From Aedes albopictus (Eukaryota > Arthropoda > Insecta > Diptera > Culicidae), in NCBI RefSeq assembly GCF_035046485.1, contig NC_085137.1, positions 476,247,396 through 476,311,395 of the forward strand: a stretch of 64,000 nt of DNA, read 5' to 3'. The first letter of the stretch is position 1; each line of letters starts with the position of its first letter. This document shows positions 54,861 through 64,000 of the stretch, piece after piece. The translations under genes and the position numbers were made by a program. Below the pieces are notes generated by a model that was not told the origin of the DNA, made no database searches, and saw nothing but the letters and a program-made list of their open reading frames with translations.

Positions 54861-56131
54861 TATTGGAACAACAGGTTCAATGCGATTTTAACATTTTTAA
54901 GAACACATTCACCAAGTGCGTCGTGGGTCCATGACATAAAGCATGATTAAAACCGTATTCAACGAGATCATACATGTACATTAAATCATAAAATAAAATG
55001 ATTCAATACTTTATGTAAATATAATTAATTACTTACACCCCTCTGCCTCCAAGCAAATCTCCTCAACGGTTAAGCGTCATATTTTCAATCAATGTTTTAA
55101 CATGCTCAAACATTTTTAAAAATTACGGGTCTTTGGCAACAAGCAAGGCTGATCTCGTAGAATCACGTACGATATTTATCTCAATTTTGAATTTTTGGTC
55201 ACTTACACCCCTCTGCCTCTAACCCCCTCATATGTCTTTTTGATAACATTGGTTTCAGTACCAATGCCAATAAGGTAATTTATTTATTCATTTCTTGACA
55301 AAAATTCAGGACATATTGATTTATTCATTACAGTCAAAAATCAGGGCAAATTCAGGTGAGATGGACAGCTATTGATACCATTCCGAGAATGATTCTAGTA
55401 TTAATCGATAAATTGCATTTGTATATGTCAAAAATGATCCAGGGCTTCATGTTTTGCATCCAGCGACATTACAAAACCATACAAAATATGTTATTATCCA
55501 GCTGTTTTAGGGGCATGTAGGGTAAAATAGGGAAAATATCTTTCATATATGCGCATGATAACTGTTAGCTTCCAATTGCACCTAAAACTTATTTCAACGT
55601 TCCATAGCAGTATTTGTTTTTCATAAATACATTTTAAATCTCATTTGTTCATGAAAATGGGGAAAAATGGGGCAGATTGGACAACTCCCGAAGATGATTC
55701 TAGTGATAAAAGATCTAGCGCTTTTTGTTTATGCCAAACAAATCAACTTCAATCAGTAACATTAAAAATCCATTCATAATTAGGAAAACATGTGAACATC
55801 CGACAGTTGTTGGGGCATATGGGGCAAAATAAGCATTTAAAACGATCTTTCATGTATTCTTTTGATTCCTATTAACTTCCAATCACACCTGCAGCTGTTT
55901 TCTTTCAATGATCTACAGTCGTGTTAGTTGTTTGAAAGTACATTTTGATTCTCTTTTTGTATGAAAAAAGGGCAAAATGGGGCATAATGGACCACTTCCC
56001 GTGCCGTGCCGTGAATGGAATTAGCACTAATCAATTTTTCGTAATTTTTTACGTCAGAAATGGTCAACTTCACGTATCGAAACCAGCGGCGTTAAAAGAT
56101 CCGTTTTTTGGGTCGATTTTTCCCACTGTGC

Positions 56132-56560
56132 AATGGAAGAGTTGACGAAAGAAGCTTGGAAGGAATTTCTAAAGCACCCCCTGCATAACATTCTGAAGGC
56201 ATTTGTGGAAAAGTTACCGAAGGATTTTCTAAACATTTTTTTTCTTAAGAGGAAATTATAAAGTAATGTTAGGAGGAATTTCAAAAGGAACACATGAAAA
56301 TCTAACTAAAAGAATTCTTGCTCCACCAAGAAATATGTGATAGGAGACCTGGTAAAAATTCACACAGAATAGCTGAAAGAATATCTAAACAAATCGCTGA
56401 TAGAGTATCTGAAGTAAACCCTGGTATATTGCGAGATCGAATTCCTGGAATAATTTCCGATGGAAATCATGGAGCAATTTTAGTAGGAATCCATAGAAGA
56501 TTTTTAAAGGAAAATAACTTCTGAAGGGAAATTTCTGAAGGAATTCCTGGAAAAAATAAC
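56132..56560. repeat. ATTCCTCCAGGA minisatellite, minus sense, right of element
   Basis: GGAAGGAATTTCTAAAGC, CCTGGAATAATTTCCG and GAAGGAATTCCTGGAAA units continue the block at 52005-52252 across the inserted 3.9-kb element. Confidence 0.65.
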
Positions 56561-56759
56561 GAATACTTTGGATACAGCGTATAATAAAAACAAAACGAAA
56601 TTATTTCACCAAATCTGTTTTGTCGACTGAGAAATTGGGAAATTGACACAAATTCTTAACAAATAACGCAATTACAGTTTGCAGACGCATCATCTGTTTG
56701 TGAATTTGAAAATGGCGTACGATTCAGGTAAATAAATAAGTTATGGAAGATAATTCCTG

Positions 56760-57745
56760 CAACCCTTGGAACGAGATCGCAAAGCGATGGAAAAGCTGTA
56801 CGCGCTAAGGACACACGAAAGCTCTACGACAAGCTGAACCGCTCGCGCAGTGGCTTTGTGCCACACGGAAAGATCGATGTACACAGAGCAAGGAGTAACT
56901 TTCACGCAGCGATCGCAAGGACAAAAGATTTCATGCAAACTTGTGTAAAATTGCACGCAAATTTGTGTAACACCGGATCAGCATATTTTTTGTGCTGATC
57001 CAGTCGTACGCAAATATGAGTGAAAAATCCTTTGTTTTTTCGCAAGTTACTCATTCGCTATGTACTTTCGTTTCAGGGTGCACAAGCCGACATGTGCCGA
57101 GATAATCACGGGAATATTCTCACGAGCGAGCGAGCGGCTTGCTAACTTGCTAACAACTTCGCGTGCAAGAAATTCTTTTATGTAAAATCAAATGAAATAA
57201 AATGGAAATTTAAACGCTCTAATATTTACGCCAAGTGTAGTTTTCAGATTTTTTTTCTGTGTAGACTTTTACACGAAACATGGACCCTACGTGCAGAGGA
57301 CCAACGCGTCCGTGGAGTTTTCGAACGGAAGCTGTTGTGTACCATCAATGGCGGAGTGTAGATAGAAGACGGGACTTGGAGAAGGCGAATGAATGAACCA
57401 CGAGCTGATCATCTGCTGAAAGAACCAACCATTGCATCGCCCACACCGCGAAAATCGGAACTCTGTGATGGGCTGGTCATGTCATCAGGATGTCGGATAG
57501 CAACCCGATTAAAATGGTTCTCGACAACCATCCGATTGGTGACGTGGTGCGCAACGAGCAAGGTGGGTCGACCAAGTGGAGGACGATCTGACCCCACGCA
57601 GAGTGCGGAACTGGAGACACACATCCATGGACCGAGTGGAATGGAGACGGCTCCTACGTATAGCAGAGGAAATTCATGCATTTGTCTGACCGGTAAGATA
57701 AGGCAAGGTAAGTCGGCTATTGAAACTCTGTGTGATTCCATATAA
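56760..57745 (+). pseudogene. RTE-like LINE pseudogene, second copy
   Basis: Fragments in several frames: RKLYDKLNRSRSGFVP (about 56806-56855), then after an insertion DMCRDNHGNIL (about 57088-57120), then HETWTLRAEDQRVRGVFERK (57278-57337), a stop, DGTWRRRMNE, a HVIRMSDSNPIKMVLDN-type stretch and NWRHTSMDRVEWRRLL (about 57612-57660). The order and phrases match pre-RT and post-RT parts of RTE-like LINEs, with the RT palm deleted. It is broken by stops and frameshifts. Confidence 0.7.
56862..57078. mobile_element. Probable MITE inside the RTE-like pseudogene
   Basis: It separates two normally adjacent coding blocks. The outer parts GTACACAGAGCAAGGAGTAA and GTTACTCATTCGCTATGTAC are inverted relatives. 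The centre has a strong hairpin, GGATCAGCA to TGCTGATCC, at about 56974-57001. Boundaries are approximate. Confidence 0.5.
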
Positions 57746-57749
57746 AATT

Positions 57750-59594
57750 CTGGCAGCCCTGTTCACCAAAGGGTATTCATAAAACTCTATTCTACTATGA
57801 ACTCGAAGCGTACAAACTTATATCTAACAACAACAACAACACCAACAACCTTGATCCCGACTCTCTGTCTCCACCGGGTCTGGTTGGAGAGGGTCTCCCA
57901 CAATTTGAAACATTTACGATCGCCCCAGAATGGCAGCTTGTTATGCTGTTGGAAAAAAGACATAAGTTGTTGTTGAGTTTGTGTATTTTCACCGCTCCAG
58001 TTATTATTTTTGTTTTCGTTTTCGTTTTTTTTTTTGTCAAGAATACAGTTCCAACTGTTGTTATCATCAGTATCGCTTGCCTCCAACGACAACGACGACG
58101 ACGACGACCGAGTTCATATTTTTTCCCACCCCAGAAGGAAAAACTTTCTGAACGCTGGAAGTTGGATAACTAGTGGAATAATTACAAACGTCCACACAGA
58201 AGGATTGCCGATTGTTTCACTGACAACGTTGCACTTTGTTGATGTTTTTTGTTGTCGGTCAAAGTCATCCACTAACTCGTCCCCTCCCACTTTTTTCCCA
58301 TCTCCCACCCTTCGTCCGATGATGCGGTGATTTTGTTTACGACCTTTTGCACTAAAGTTTAACTTTTACCCTCGTTTTTCTGACGAAGGACACGCGCGCG
58401 CTTCCCGGCGTATTCATTCATGCAGTTCTGCCCAACAGCTTTACATCATCGGTATTGCTCGATGAATACTGCCTGGTGCTGGCGATGCTGCAGGTTATTT
58501 CGCTTTCAGCAGCGAAACGAGTTGTGATGATTGAGCAAACAAAAACCTGAACGGAGAGGAAATCCTAGTCGAGGACACTATGTGTCGGGCTTTGGAATGT
58601 GACTACAAAAATTCTATGAGTTTTAATCATTTTATTTATTTAGTTTTATTGGGGTAGACGCTCAGGAGATGAATAAAAGGATCAATAAAAGTGGCTGAAC
58701 GAAGTGAAGTTCTTAAAGATCGAAAACGATGTTCGCGTGGTAGAAAGCACGCCATCCGGTCAACTTGTTTGCTTCGCGAACTGCAAGAACATGACCGCAA
58801 GAAAATTTTAAACGGTGAAAGATATGCACTGACATGAATCGCGAAGTAGCCAAGGTCGAACTAAACTAAGTCCTCGTATTTTACCTTCCTATCCCATAGT
58901 GCCACCCAAAGCGGAAACAGCAGAAAAAATACTGCAAACCGGAAAAACGGTTACCCATTTGCGAGCGAAAACTCTAATGTGCACTCTGCCAGTACACAGA
59001 CCCAACAACGTCCGCTTGCCTGAACCCAAACCGGGGAAAGCACATTGTTCACGGCCGGAAAAAGTTTTACGATGCAAATCGGGTACCTACCTACTACCAC
59101 GGTTGTCGGTCGGTGGGAGGAAGAAAAACTCGGAAGGATTGCGTTGCGAGCTGTCCGCTGCGCTGTGCTGGTCCGGCGAGGCGAACTTTGGAACTTTGGT
59201 TGTTTTGCCGCTGCCTCCAAACTGGGTTGTAACCGTGACGATGGAGAAATGAAAGGAGAAGGAAATTCGCAGACGGGGTGTCGAGTTCAAGTTATGATGT
59301 ACAGTTTATGGGGTCAATAATGCTTTTTGTTGTAAAAAAACACAGATAGTTTGCATTACCTAATTGCAGCACGCCGGACACGAATACTGAGACTGCTCTT
59401 GGGCGTGGGATAATTATTTCACTTTAGAAATTGGCTGCTTTTTATCGATGTCGTTCGGCGGTGTTATGGGAGGGCATAAACTGAGTTACGATTATGAAGG
59501 CCATTTGGGGGCTTCGAACGAGAGTTGTCGGTTGGCTAATGGTTGTGATATTGGCTATTGTTTCGACAACATAATCTCATTAGTTTAGATTTTA
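57750..59594. other. Unassigned GC-richer sequence
   Basis: Mixed-composition DNA with CAACAACAACAAC and CGACGACGACG runs and overlapping short frames on both strands (the longest is 58899-59252, 117 codons, no domain recognised). It has no repeat partner in the window. It is a candidate for host unique DNA such as a first exon, promoter or intron, but nothing specific supports a gene. Confidence 0.35.
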
Positions 59595-59933
59595 GTGGAA
59601 GAGTCACTTTTTGGAAGTTCCATCAATAATTCCTGTGACGATACCTACCCTTTTATAATGTTCTTTCAACAATTGCTTTGATTCCTTGAGTATTCGGCAA
59701 TTCCCTTTTTTATCAGTCATTCCTTTGGAAATTTCGTTGGGAATTCCCTCGGGCGTTACCTAGTGAATCCCTTGCACTTTATAATCTTTGAGATTTACCC
59801 AATGGTAGGTAATTCATTTATTTTTTGTCAATTACTTGAGGATTGTATTTTAAAGAAATTCCTAATTCCTTTTAGAATTTCTTCGGTGATATTTTTAAGT
59901 CAAATAAACTAGAGATGCCCTTAGAAGTTTTAG
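59595..59933. repeat. Decayed ATTCCTCCAGGA minisatellite
   Basis: Scattered ATTCCT and GGAATTCC units (TAATTCCTGTGAC, GGGAATTCCCTCGGG) ending where the SINE begins. Confidence 0.5.
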
Positions 59934-60199
59934 GGGTCTCCAGTTAGCCTAGTGATTAAGGCTATGGATCGCCAATCCGGAGACGGCGGGTTCGATTCCC
60001 GTTCCGGTCGGGAAAATTTTCTCGACACCCTGGGCAAAGTGTATCATTGTACTTGCCTCACAATATACAAATTCATGCAATGGCAGGCAAAGAAAGCCCT
60101 TCAATTAATAACTGTGGAAGTGCTCAAAGAACACTAAGTTGAAGCGAGGCAGGCCAAGTCCCAGTGGGGACGTAGAGCCACATAGAAGAAAAAGGAAGC
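59934..60199 (+). mobile_element. Feilai: Feilai-type tRNA SINE, near full length
   Basis: Starts GGTCTCCAGTTAGCCTAGTG. A box TAGCCTAGTGATTAAGG (59945-59961), B box GGTTCGATTCC (59989-59999), then GGAAAATTTTCTCGACACCC, CAATGGCAGGCAAAGAAAGC and CCCAGTGGGGACGTAGAGCC, ending in AGAAGAAAAAGGAAG. This agrees closely with the Feilai family described from Aedes aegypti, as I remember its consensus. It is transcribed by RNA polymerase III when active and mobilised by a LINE. It truncates the BEL/Pao remnant on its right, so it inserted into or next to that element. Confidence 0.9.
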
Positions 60200-62273
60200 C
60201 CTTTGAACCATCATTGAACCAAAATGAAAGTTTTATGACGGTTCTCGACCTCTACAAGACTAATATGTCACCAAAATGTTACTCCTGGTTTGCGTTAACA
60301 AGAACGCGTAGTTGTATCTTGCAGAAATAGTAGCGGAAAACGCGAACATCTTCCATTTTTGGGAGCCTCTGGCCTGGATCTATAGATGCTCTTGTTCTCC
60401 TTTTTCGATTTGCTGTCGATGTTTAGTGGAACGTGCCGTACCTTACTGTAGTCCAACGCTAACTGCTCCGATGCTGTCGCTTTGTGTACGTAGCCTTCGC
60501 CGAGATTATCAGCGGTCATGTAACAAACTTTGGCATAGATTTCGGGATCCTTCATCAGTTGCTTCTCCAACATCGTCTTTCTTCCCTAGCAGGCCCTCGA
60601 CGAAACAATCGCTGATCGTCGACGTTGTTTTCTTCAAAATCTTTTTAGCTTTTCTGTCTTCTTCCAGCGTTGGAAGCAAGGCGATGGAACTGCCAGACTC
60701 TTCCACCGATCTTCGGGTGATGGGATACCAGGCTGCACGAATGATGCGCGACCATTCCGCTGTACATGTTTCCCGGTCCAGTCGGCTCGTATTCGGTACG
60801 GTCCAACGTCCAACCTAGCTTTGACCTTACAGCTTTTGGTCTTCCGGTCGGCCAATTCATGACTCCAACGGCGCGTAAAGGTGAACGTCCTTCAACCCGA
60901 TCAGAATTTTTGGTGGTATGCTAGGAAGGCTTTGGAGATGCGCGTATTTCCTCACCACTTCCGAAGTAGCTGCCGTACGTTGTGGAAGCTTTGAACTTTA
61001 CACTGTGTGAGCACTCTCGATGTGAAAACGTTACGTGGATCCTTTCGCCGAGGGATGAAGAGATTCACACATTTCGAAAAACATTTCGAATAACAATCCA
61101 TTCTGAAAACTTCGGCAGTCCATGTCACGCGATGTGGCTGTGCCTCGGACTCCGAGTCGATTCACCAGTGCCCTTTCGACCAGCATATACGACGATCATT
61201 CATCCATAAAAGCTATATAGTGTTCAAGGAATAATTGCCGTAGTGCAGAGTGACAGATATCATCTGGAAAATCACGATTGGCGTTGGCTACACAGCGTGA
61301 ACGTTTCAGTTCAGTCTTGAGCCTGGCCTGAAGAAATGAAGCAGTGGGTTGAGGTTTTCCTTACATGCTTCGGCCGCCGAAGTTCGGCGTTACAGCGGAA
61401 CCTTAGCTTGCAGCTGGCGGTACCGCGTTCGTTCAGGCACAGTTGACATAACTTCTATCTACGTACCCTCTCATCAGCTTCTCCCTTCAGGCACTCCTAT
61501 AGCCGTACCAAATTCTCCACGTCGGAAAAGCCTCACGCCTTCATTGATGTCTCGTAGCTGATGATGAACATCGTCCATTCTTCCAACCTAAAGAAACATT
61601 GGCAACTTCCTGGACAGGAATACCCAAGCGGATATCTGCACCTTTGTCGGTACTCTGACGAGACTTCTCTCATTTCCTCTCTTCTTCGGAACTCTCCGAA
61701 CTTCAGCTTGCGAGAATCTTTCGGAGTCGAGTGTTTGTTATATGCTCCTCTCGGATCTTAGAAGTACGCTACCGTTGCATTCGCTTTTCCAGGCATTCCT
61801 CGACTTTTTATTCTCGAGTCCTTTCCATGCTTTGCTTTGCATGCTCCGACTTCGTCATCTTCCTTGTTCCGTTTTTTTAGTATCCCACTTTACCGCCTCT
61901 AACAGCTTTCTCAAGCTCTTTTCCACCATCGGCCGCCTCCGTATTCCACTTCAGCTTTAACTCCCTCAGCTTTTTTTTCATTTCCGTCCGCATTCTCTCA
62001 AGCTTCCTCTGATGGGCTTCTGTTTCGGCGACCTTCTCCTCCATCTGTGCCTGTTCCAGCTCCAGTTTCATCTCCCGTTTCTCTTGTTTCTGCTGCTGGC
62101 GCATCTCGAACAGCTAACATTTCATCTCCAGACGTTTCCGATGCGAAATCTTCTCTTTCTCCATTTCCCGCTTCTACTTCGCCTTTTTCACTTCGCGCAC
62201 TTTCAGTCCCTCTTGAACTTCAACCTTCACTGTCACTTCCAATCAGGGCCCTATTTTTTCAATTTCAATTGAA

Positions 62274-62585
62274 ATTTTCAGGCGAAGTTTGTAAACAATG
62301 TTTTCAATCGTCAATGGAAACAAGGCGCCGTCGTCGTCGCTCAGTCCGACTGTCATCGTCACCGATGAACCGACGCTGCTGCGTTGTCGCAGATGCCACT
62401 TTGTTTCGCACTCACAAGCTTACGCACGCTCGTTCGACATCGAATGAATTTCTCTGTTATAACTCAATTAAAGAGTGTAACAACCGTCAAATCTGTGTAA
62501 TCTTAATGTATGCTATGCATATTTTACTGAAATAGTTTATTACCTATAAAAATATTAAGCAAACATACATTTTAAACAATTAGAA
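62274..62585. mobile_element. Insertion in the BEL/Pao linker, 13-bp target duplication
   Basis: AATTTCAATTGAA occurs at 62261-62273 and 62586-62598, bracketing a 312-bp insert. Skipping the insert and one repeat leaves the BEL/Pao linker in a single frame on both sides, which supports the boundaries. The insert has a GC-rich left half (CAAGGCGCCGTCGTCGTCGC) and an AT-rich right half with no clear poly-A. The family is unknown; a retroposed transcript or SINE-like unit is possible. Confidence 0.6.
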
Positions 62586-62788
62586 AATTTCAATTGAATC
62601 CCAGTCGGTGTGAAAATGAGCCGCCACCCGTCGTTGCTTCGAAGAAAGTGACAAGAAGGGCGGATGAAGCGAAACGCATGCATGTTGTTTTGAATGTTCC
62701 CGTCGTCCGTCCGATGCTGATGGGCGCTCGCTTTCAGCGTCATGTTTTGGTTTCGACGATGTAGGCCCCTGCTTCCAATGCACTTCTG

Positions 62789-63012
62789 TATTTCTGAGAC
62801 AAAAATATCTGATCACGCCTTCCCTCGGATAGGAAGTAAAGCCGTAGGTCCCGGCCCATGTGTTGATGGGTTCGATATGTAGGGTGTCAGGTGTGTGTGG
62901 ATGTCTCCCTGACCGTCCGTGTTTAGGCTTAGTACCAGAAATAGGCGGACGTTAAACTAGAGCTGATGCCGAACGGTGTCGGCTCGCCAGAAATAAGAAG
63001 AAGAAGAAGAAG
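62789..63012 (+). mobile_element. 5'-truncated retroposon with AAG tail
   Basis: AATGCACTTCTG at 62777-62788 and 63013-63024 is a 12-bp target duplication. The insert contains TTCCCTCGGATAGGAAGTAA and GCCGTAGGTCCCGG and ends in (AAG)n. The TTCCC-TCGG-GGAA-type hairpin followed by AAGTAAAGCCGT parallels the SINE tail at 24535-24560, so this may be a LINE whose 3' end that SINE copies. It splits the BEL/Pao PHD finger from its linker. Confidence 0.8.
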
Positions 63013-63260
63013 AATGCACTTCTGGATGCACCAAGAAACATCCTTGGCATCTGCTGTGACGCCAACACAGCCGAAGTGATGTCCCCACGAGCAGTGGTCA
63101 CAAAGTACCATTTGCGATTCCTCATTATTGGGACGATCGCAAGCCGTGCAATTGAAACCTGTCCTGTCAGGACTTTGAATTTCAAGATTTGGTCGAAACA
63201 TCATTAAATTTTCAAGTATTTTCAAAATTGGGCCGAATAAAAACCCAGTTTTCAAGGCAG

Positions 63261-63593
63261 CACGTTGGTTGTGACAGCTTGAAACTATTTGTTTAAGGAT
63301 TATCAAAAATATACAAATGTTCATTTAATATATCTTTTTTTGTTTATTTCGAATTATTGTCACTTACATTTAATGTTCTTTCTATATTTCTATTTTCAGA
63401 TATGACGGCGCAAGTTTCAATTCAGTTGAGTCTTAAAGAGAATTATACGATTGTGCACAAATCCCATACAAATCCACATATTTTAGCTAACCTTCAATTA
63501 AGGAAAATCACAAAAACTACCACTTTTGAACAATATAATCAAACATACAATTTCAAAAAAAAATTAATTCAACTGCAATGGGATACGTTCGGT
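63261..63593. other. Unassigned, with an acceptor-like site
   Basis: At 63381-63402 the sequence TTTCTATATTTCTATTTTCAG looks like a 3' splice site, followed by a frame from about 63403 to 63605 (MTAQVSIQLSLKENYTIVHK onward). There is no recognised domain, and the frame runs into the foldback at 63594. It is either an exon fragment or chance. Confidence 0.25.
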
Positions 63594-63888
63594 GTAATGA
63601 GCTGAATTGTTGTATGGTGAGTAGGTCAATTCTTCGTTTCTGCAATGAAATGGTGCAAAAAGCGTGGCTATTATGATTTCTTGCCTAATTTGATGCTGTT
63701 TGAACAAAACTTTGGATAACTATGTTGTTTGTGTTGCAAGAAATAAAGAAAACAACATCGCGGTTGCCCAAAGTTTTGCTCAAACAGCATCAAATTAGGC
63801 AAGGAATCATAATATCCACGCTTTTTGTACCATTTCATTGCAGAAACGGAGAATTGATCTACTCACCATACTAAAATTCAGCTCTTAC
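63594..63888. mobile_element. Foldback MITE, 295 bp
   Basis: Arms of about 120 bp run from GTAATGAGCTGAATTG to the mirror CAGCTCTTAC. They include TTTCTGCAATGAAATGGT, CTAATTTGATGCTGTTTG and AAAACTTTGG with their complements, at better than 90 percent identity by eye. The centre is near 63720-63765. No duplication was resolved. Confidence 0.75.
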
Positions 63889-64000
63889 TACAAATCTAGT
63901 ACTTCACCGATCTGTCCTATTATTACTTTTAAACTAAATTTAACTCGGAACTAAACTTTCTTACCAATAATAACCATTTTGTTGATCTTCCCTGCCATTT
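63889..64000. other. Window end, no recognisable feature
   Basis: AT-rich sequence to the edge. Nothing supported. Confidence 0.4.

Larger units (their letters stand above)
52981..55229. mobile_element. Nested TIR element, GAGGGGGTTAG ends
   Basis: Ends GAGGGGGTCAGAAGCAGAGG and the complement of CCTCTGCCTCTAACCCCCTC, continuing inward with GGTGTAAGTGACC. ATAT lies on both sides (52977-52980 and 55230-55233). ACTTACACCCCT words recur inside (about 53200, 53230 and 55032). No transposase was seen. It contains the foldbacks at 54038 and 54646. Confidence 0.7.
52253..56131. mobile_element. Long-TIR element, 3.9 kb, no transposase
   Basis: Ends GCACAGTGGGAAAAATCGAC and the complement of GGTCGATTTTTCCCACTGTG. 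AAT lies on both sides (52250-52252 and 56132-56134), a possible 3-bp duplication. Arms extend several hundred bp (about 52253-52930 and 55430-56131). They contain internal repeats of about 240 bp with GGGCAAAATGGGGC and AGATCTAGCGCTTTTTGTTT words; the right arm has one more repeat than the left. The centre is other nested elements. It is non-autonomous and the superfamily is unassigned. Confidence 0.7.
60200..63260 (-). pseudogene. Degenerate BEL/Pao retrotransposon (gag and start of pol)
   Basis: On the minus strand, in order: a PHD finger (63215-63075; FNCTACDRPNNEESQM, LCDHCSW, HHFGCVGVTADAKD); a Ser/Lys-rich linker (62776-62600); a Glu/Lys coiled coil (62110-61880; KREMKLELEQAQMEEKVAET); gag core words EEWTMFI and FSDVENLVRL (about 61600-61510); a knuckle-like KLCQLCLNERGTASCKLRFR (about 61460-61400); then pol-start phrases AVRSKLGWTLDRTEYEPTGP, KDPEIYAKVC and NLGEGYVHKATASE (60850-60440). 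N-terminal PHD fingers and this gag/pol order fit mosquito BEL/Pao elements. Many stops and frameshifts, two insertions and truncation by the SINE make it inactive. RT and integrase are absent and no LTR was identified. Confidence 0.8.

Noticed and set aside
58899..59252. 117-codon frame as a gene
   Set aside because: It is opposed by equally long frames on the other strand and no domain was recognised; kept only as unassigned sequence.
59940..60010. Functional tRNA gene
   Set aside because: A and B boxes are present, but the body continues into a SINE with a 3' tail and lacks proper acceptor and anticodon pairing.
1..64000. Endogenous viral elements (flavivirus or rhabdovirus-like) as often found in Aedes
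   Set aside because: None of the open frames or fragments I read resembles viral polymerase, glycoprotein or nucleoprotein motifs; all recognisable coding remnants are retrotransposon.

Overview
The window looks like intergenic or intronic DNA of a culicine mosquito, most likely Aedes. The strongest sign is a near-complete tRNA-derived SINE of the Feilai type at about 59934-60199. BEL/Pao, RTE-like and LOA/R1-like retrotransposon remnants and a dense crop of short inverted-repeat elements agree with this. I found no intact cellular protein-coding gene, no rRNA or functional tRNA gene, no CRISPR and no clear endogenous viral gene. Almost every base I can explain is transposon, transposon remnant, minisatellite or satellite. 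Most long open frames lie in tandem repeats whose period is a multiple of three and should not be read as genes.

Layout. 1-6760: a 12-bp minisatellite split by a terminal-inverted-repeat (TIR) element at 877-4094 that carries a second minisatellite and a SINE piece. 6765-9235: unassigned. 9236-9917: minus-strand non-LTR fragments. 9918-12682: two abutting copies of a 1.3-kb element whose TIRs are themselves 15-bp tandem repeats; a third copy lies at 27991-33664 and is split by two nested insertions. 12962-17892: a TTAA-flanked element containing a second TTAA-flanked element, which contains an RTE-like pseudogene and a 143-bp satellite. 18170-24428: decayed minisatellites, a small retroposon with a 13-bp target duplication, and unassigned DNA. 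24430-27980: a tRNA SINE, a composite element with internal repeats and two hAT-type foldbacks, and a 394-bp TTAA element. 33964-35539: a hAT-type non-autonomous element.

39190-51740 is the most structured part. A LOA/R1-like LINE is split by a TA-flanked 908-bp element (inside another insertion), a 55-bp retroposon tail, a 6.16-kb LTR element with no gag-pol, and a 3-kb composite element with a 153-bp array. 52253-56131 is a long-TIR element with at least three further foldback or TIR elements inside it. 56760-57745 is a second RTE-like pseudogene. 60200-63260 is a degenerate minus-strand BEL/Pao element (PHD finger, coiled coil, zinc knuckle, start of pol) broken by two retroposed insertions and cut by the SINE.

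The most interesting object is the LTR element at 42055-48212. It has two 181-bp LTRs that I read as identical, a 5-bp target duplication, a primer-binding site resembling the 3' end of tRNA-Ser and a polypurine tract. Its 5.8-kb interior has no gag-pol and carries a 38-39-bp tandem array. This is the layout of a large retrotransposon derivative (LARD) moved by another element's proteins, and it appears young. The nesting gives a relative insertion order at several places. All family names rest on motif and boundary recognition by eye, with no database search.
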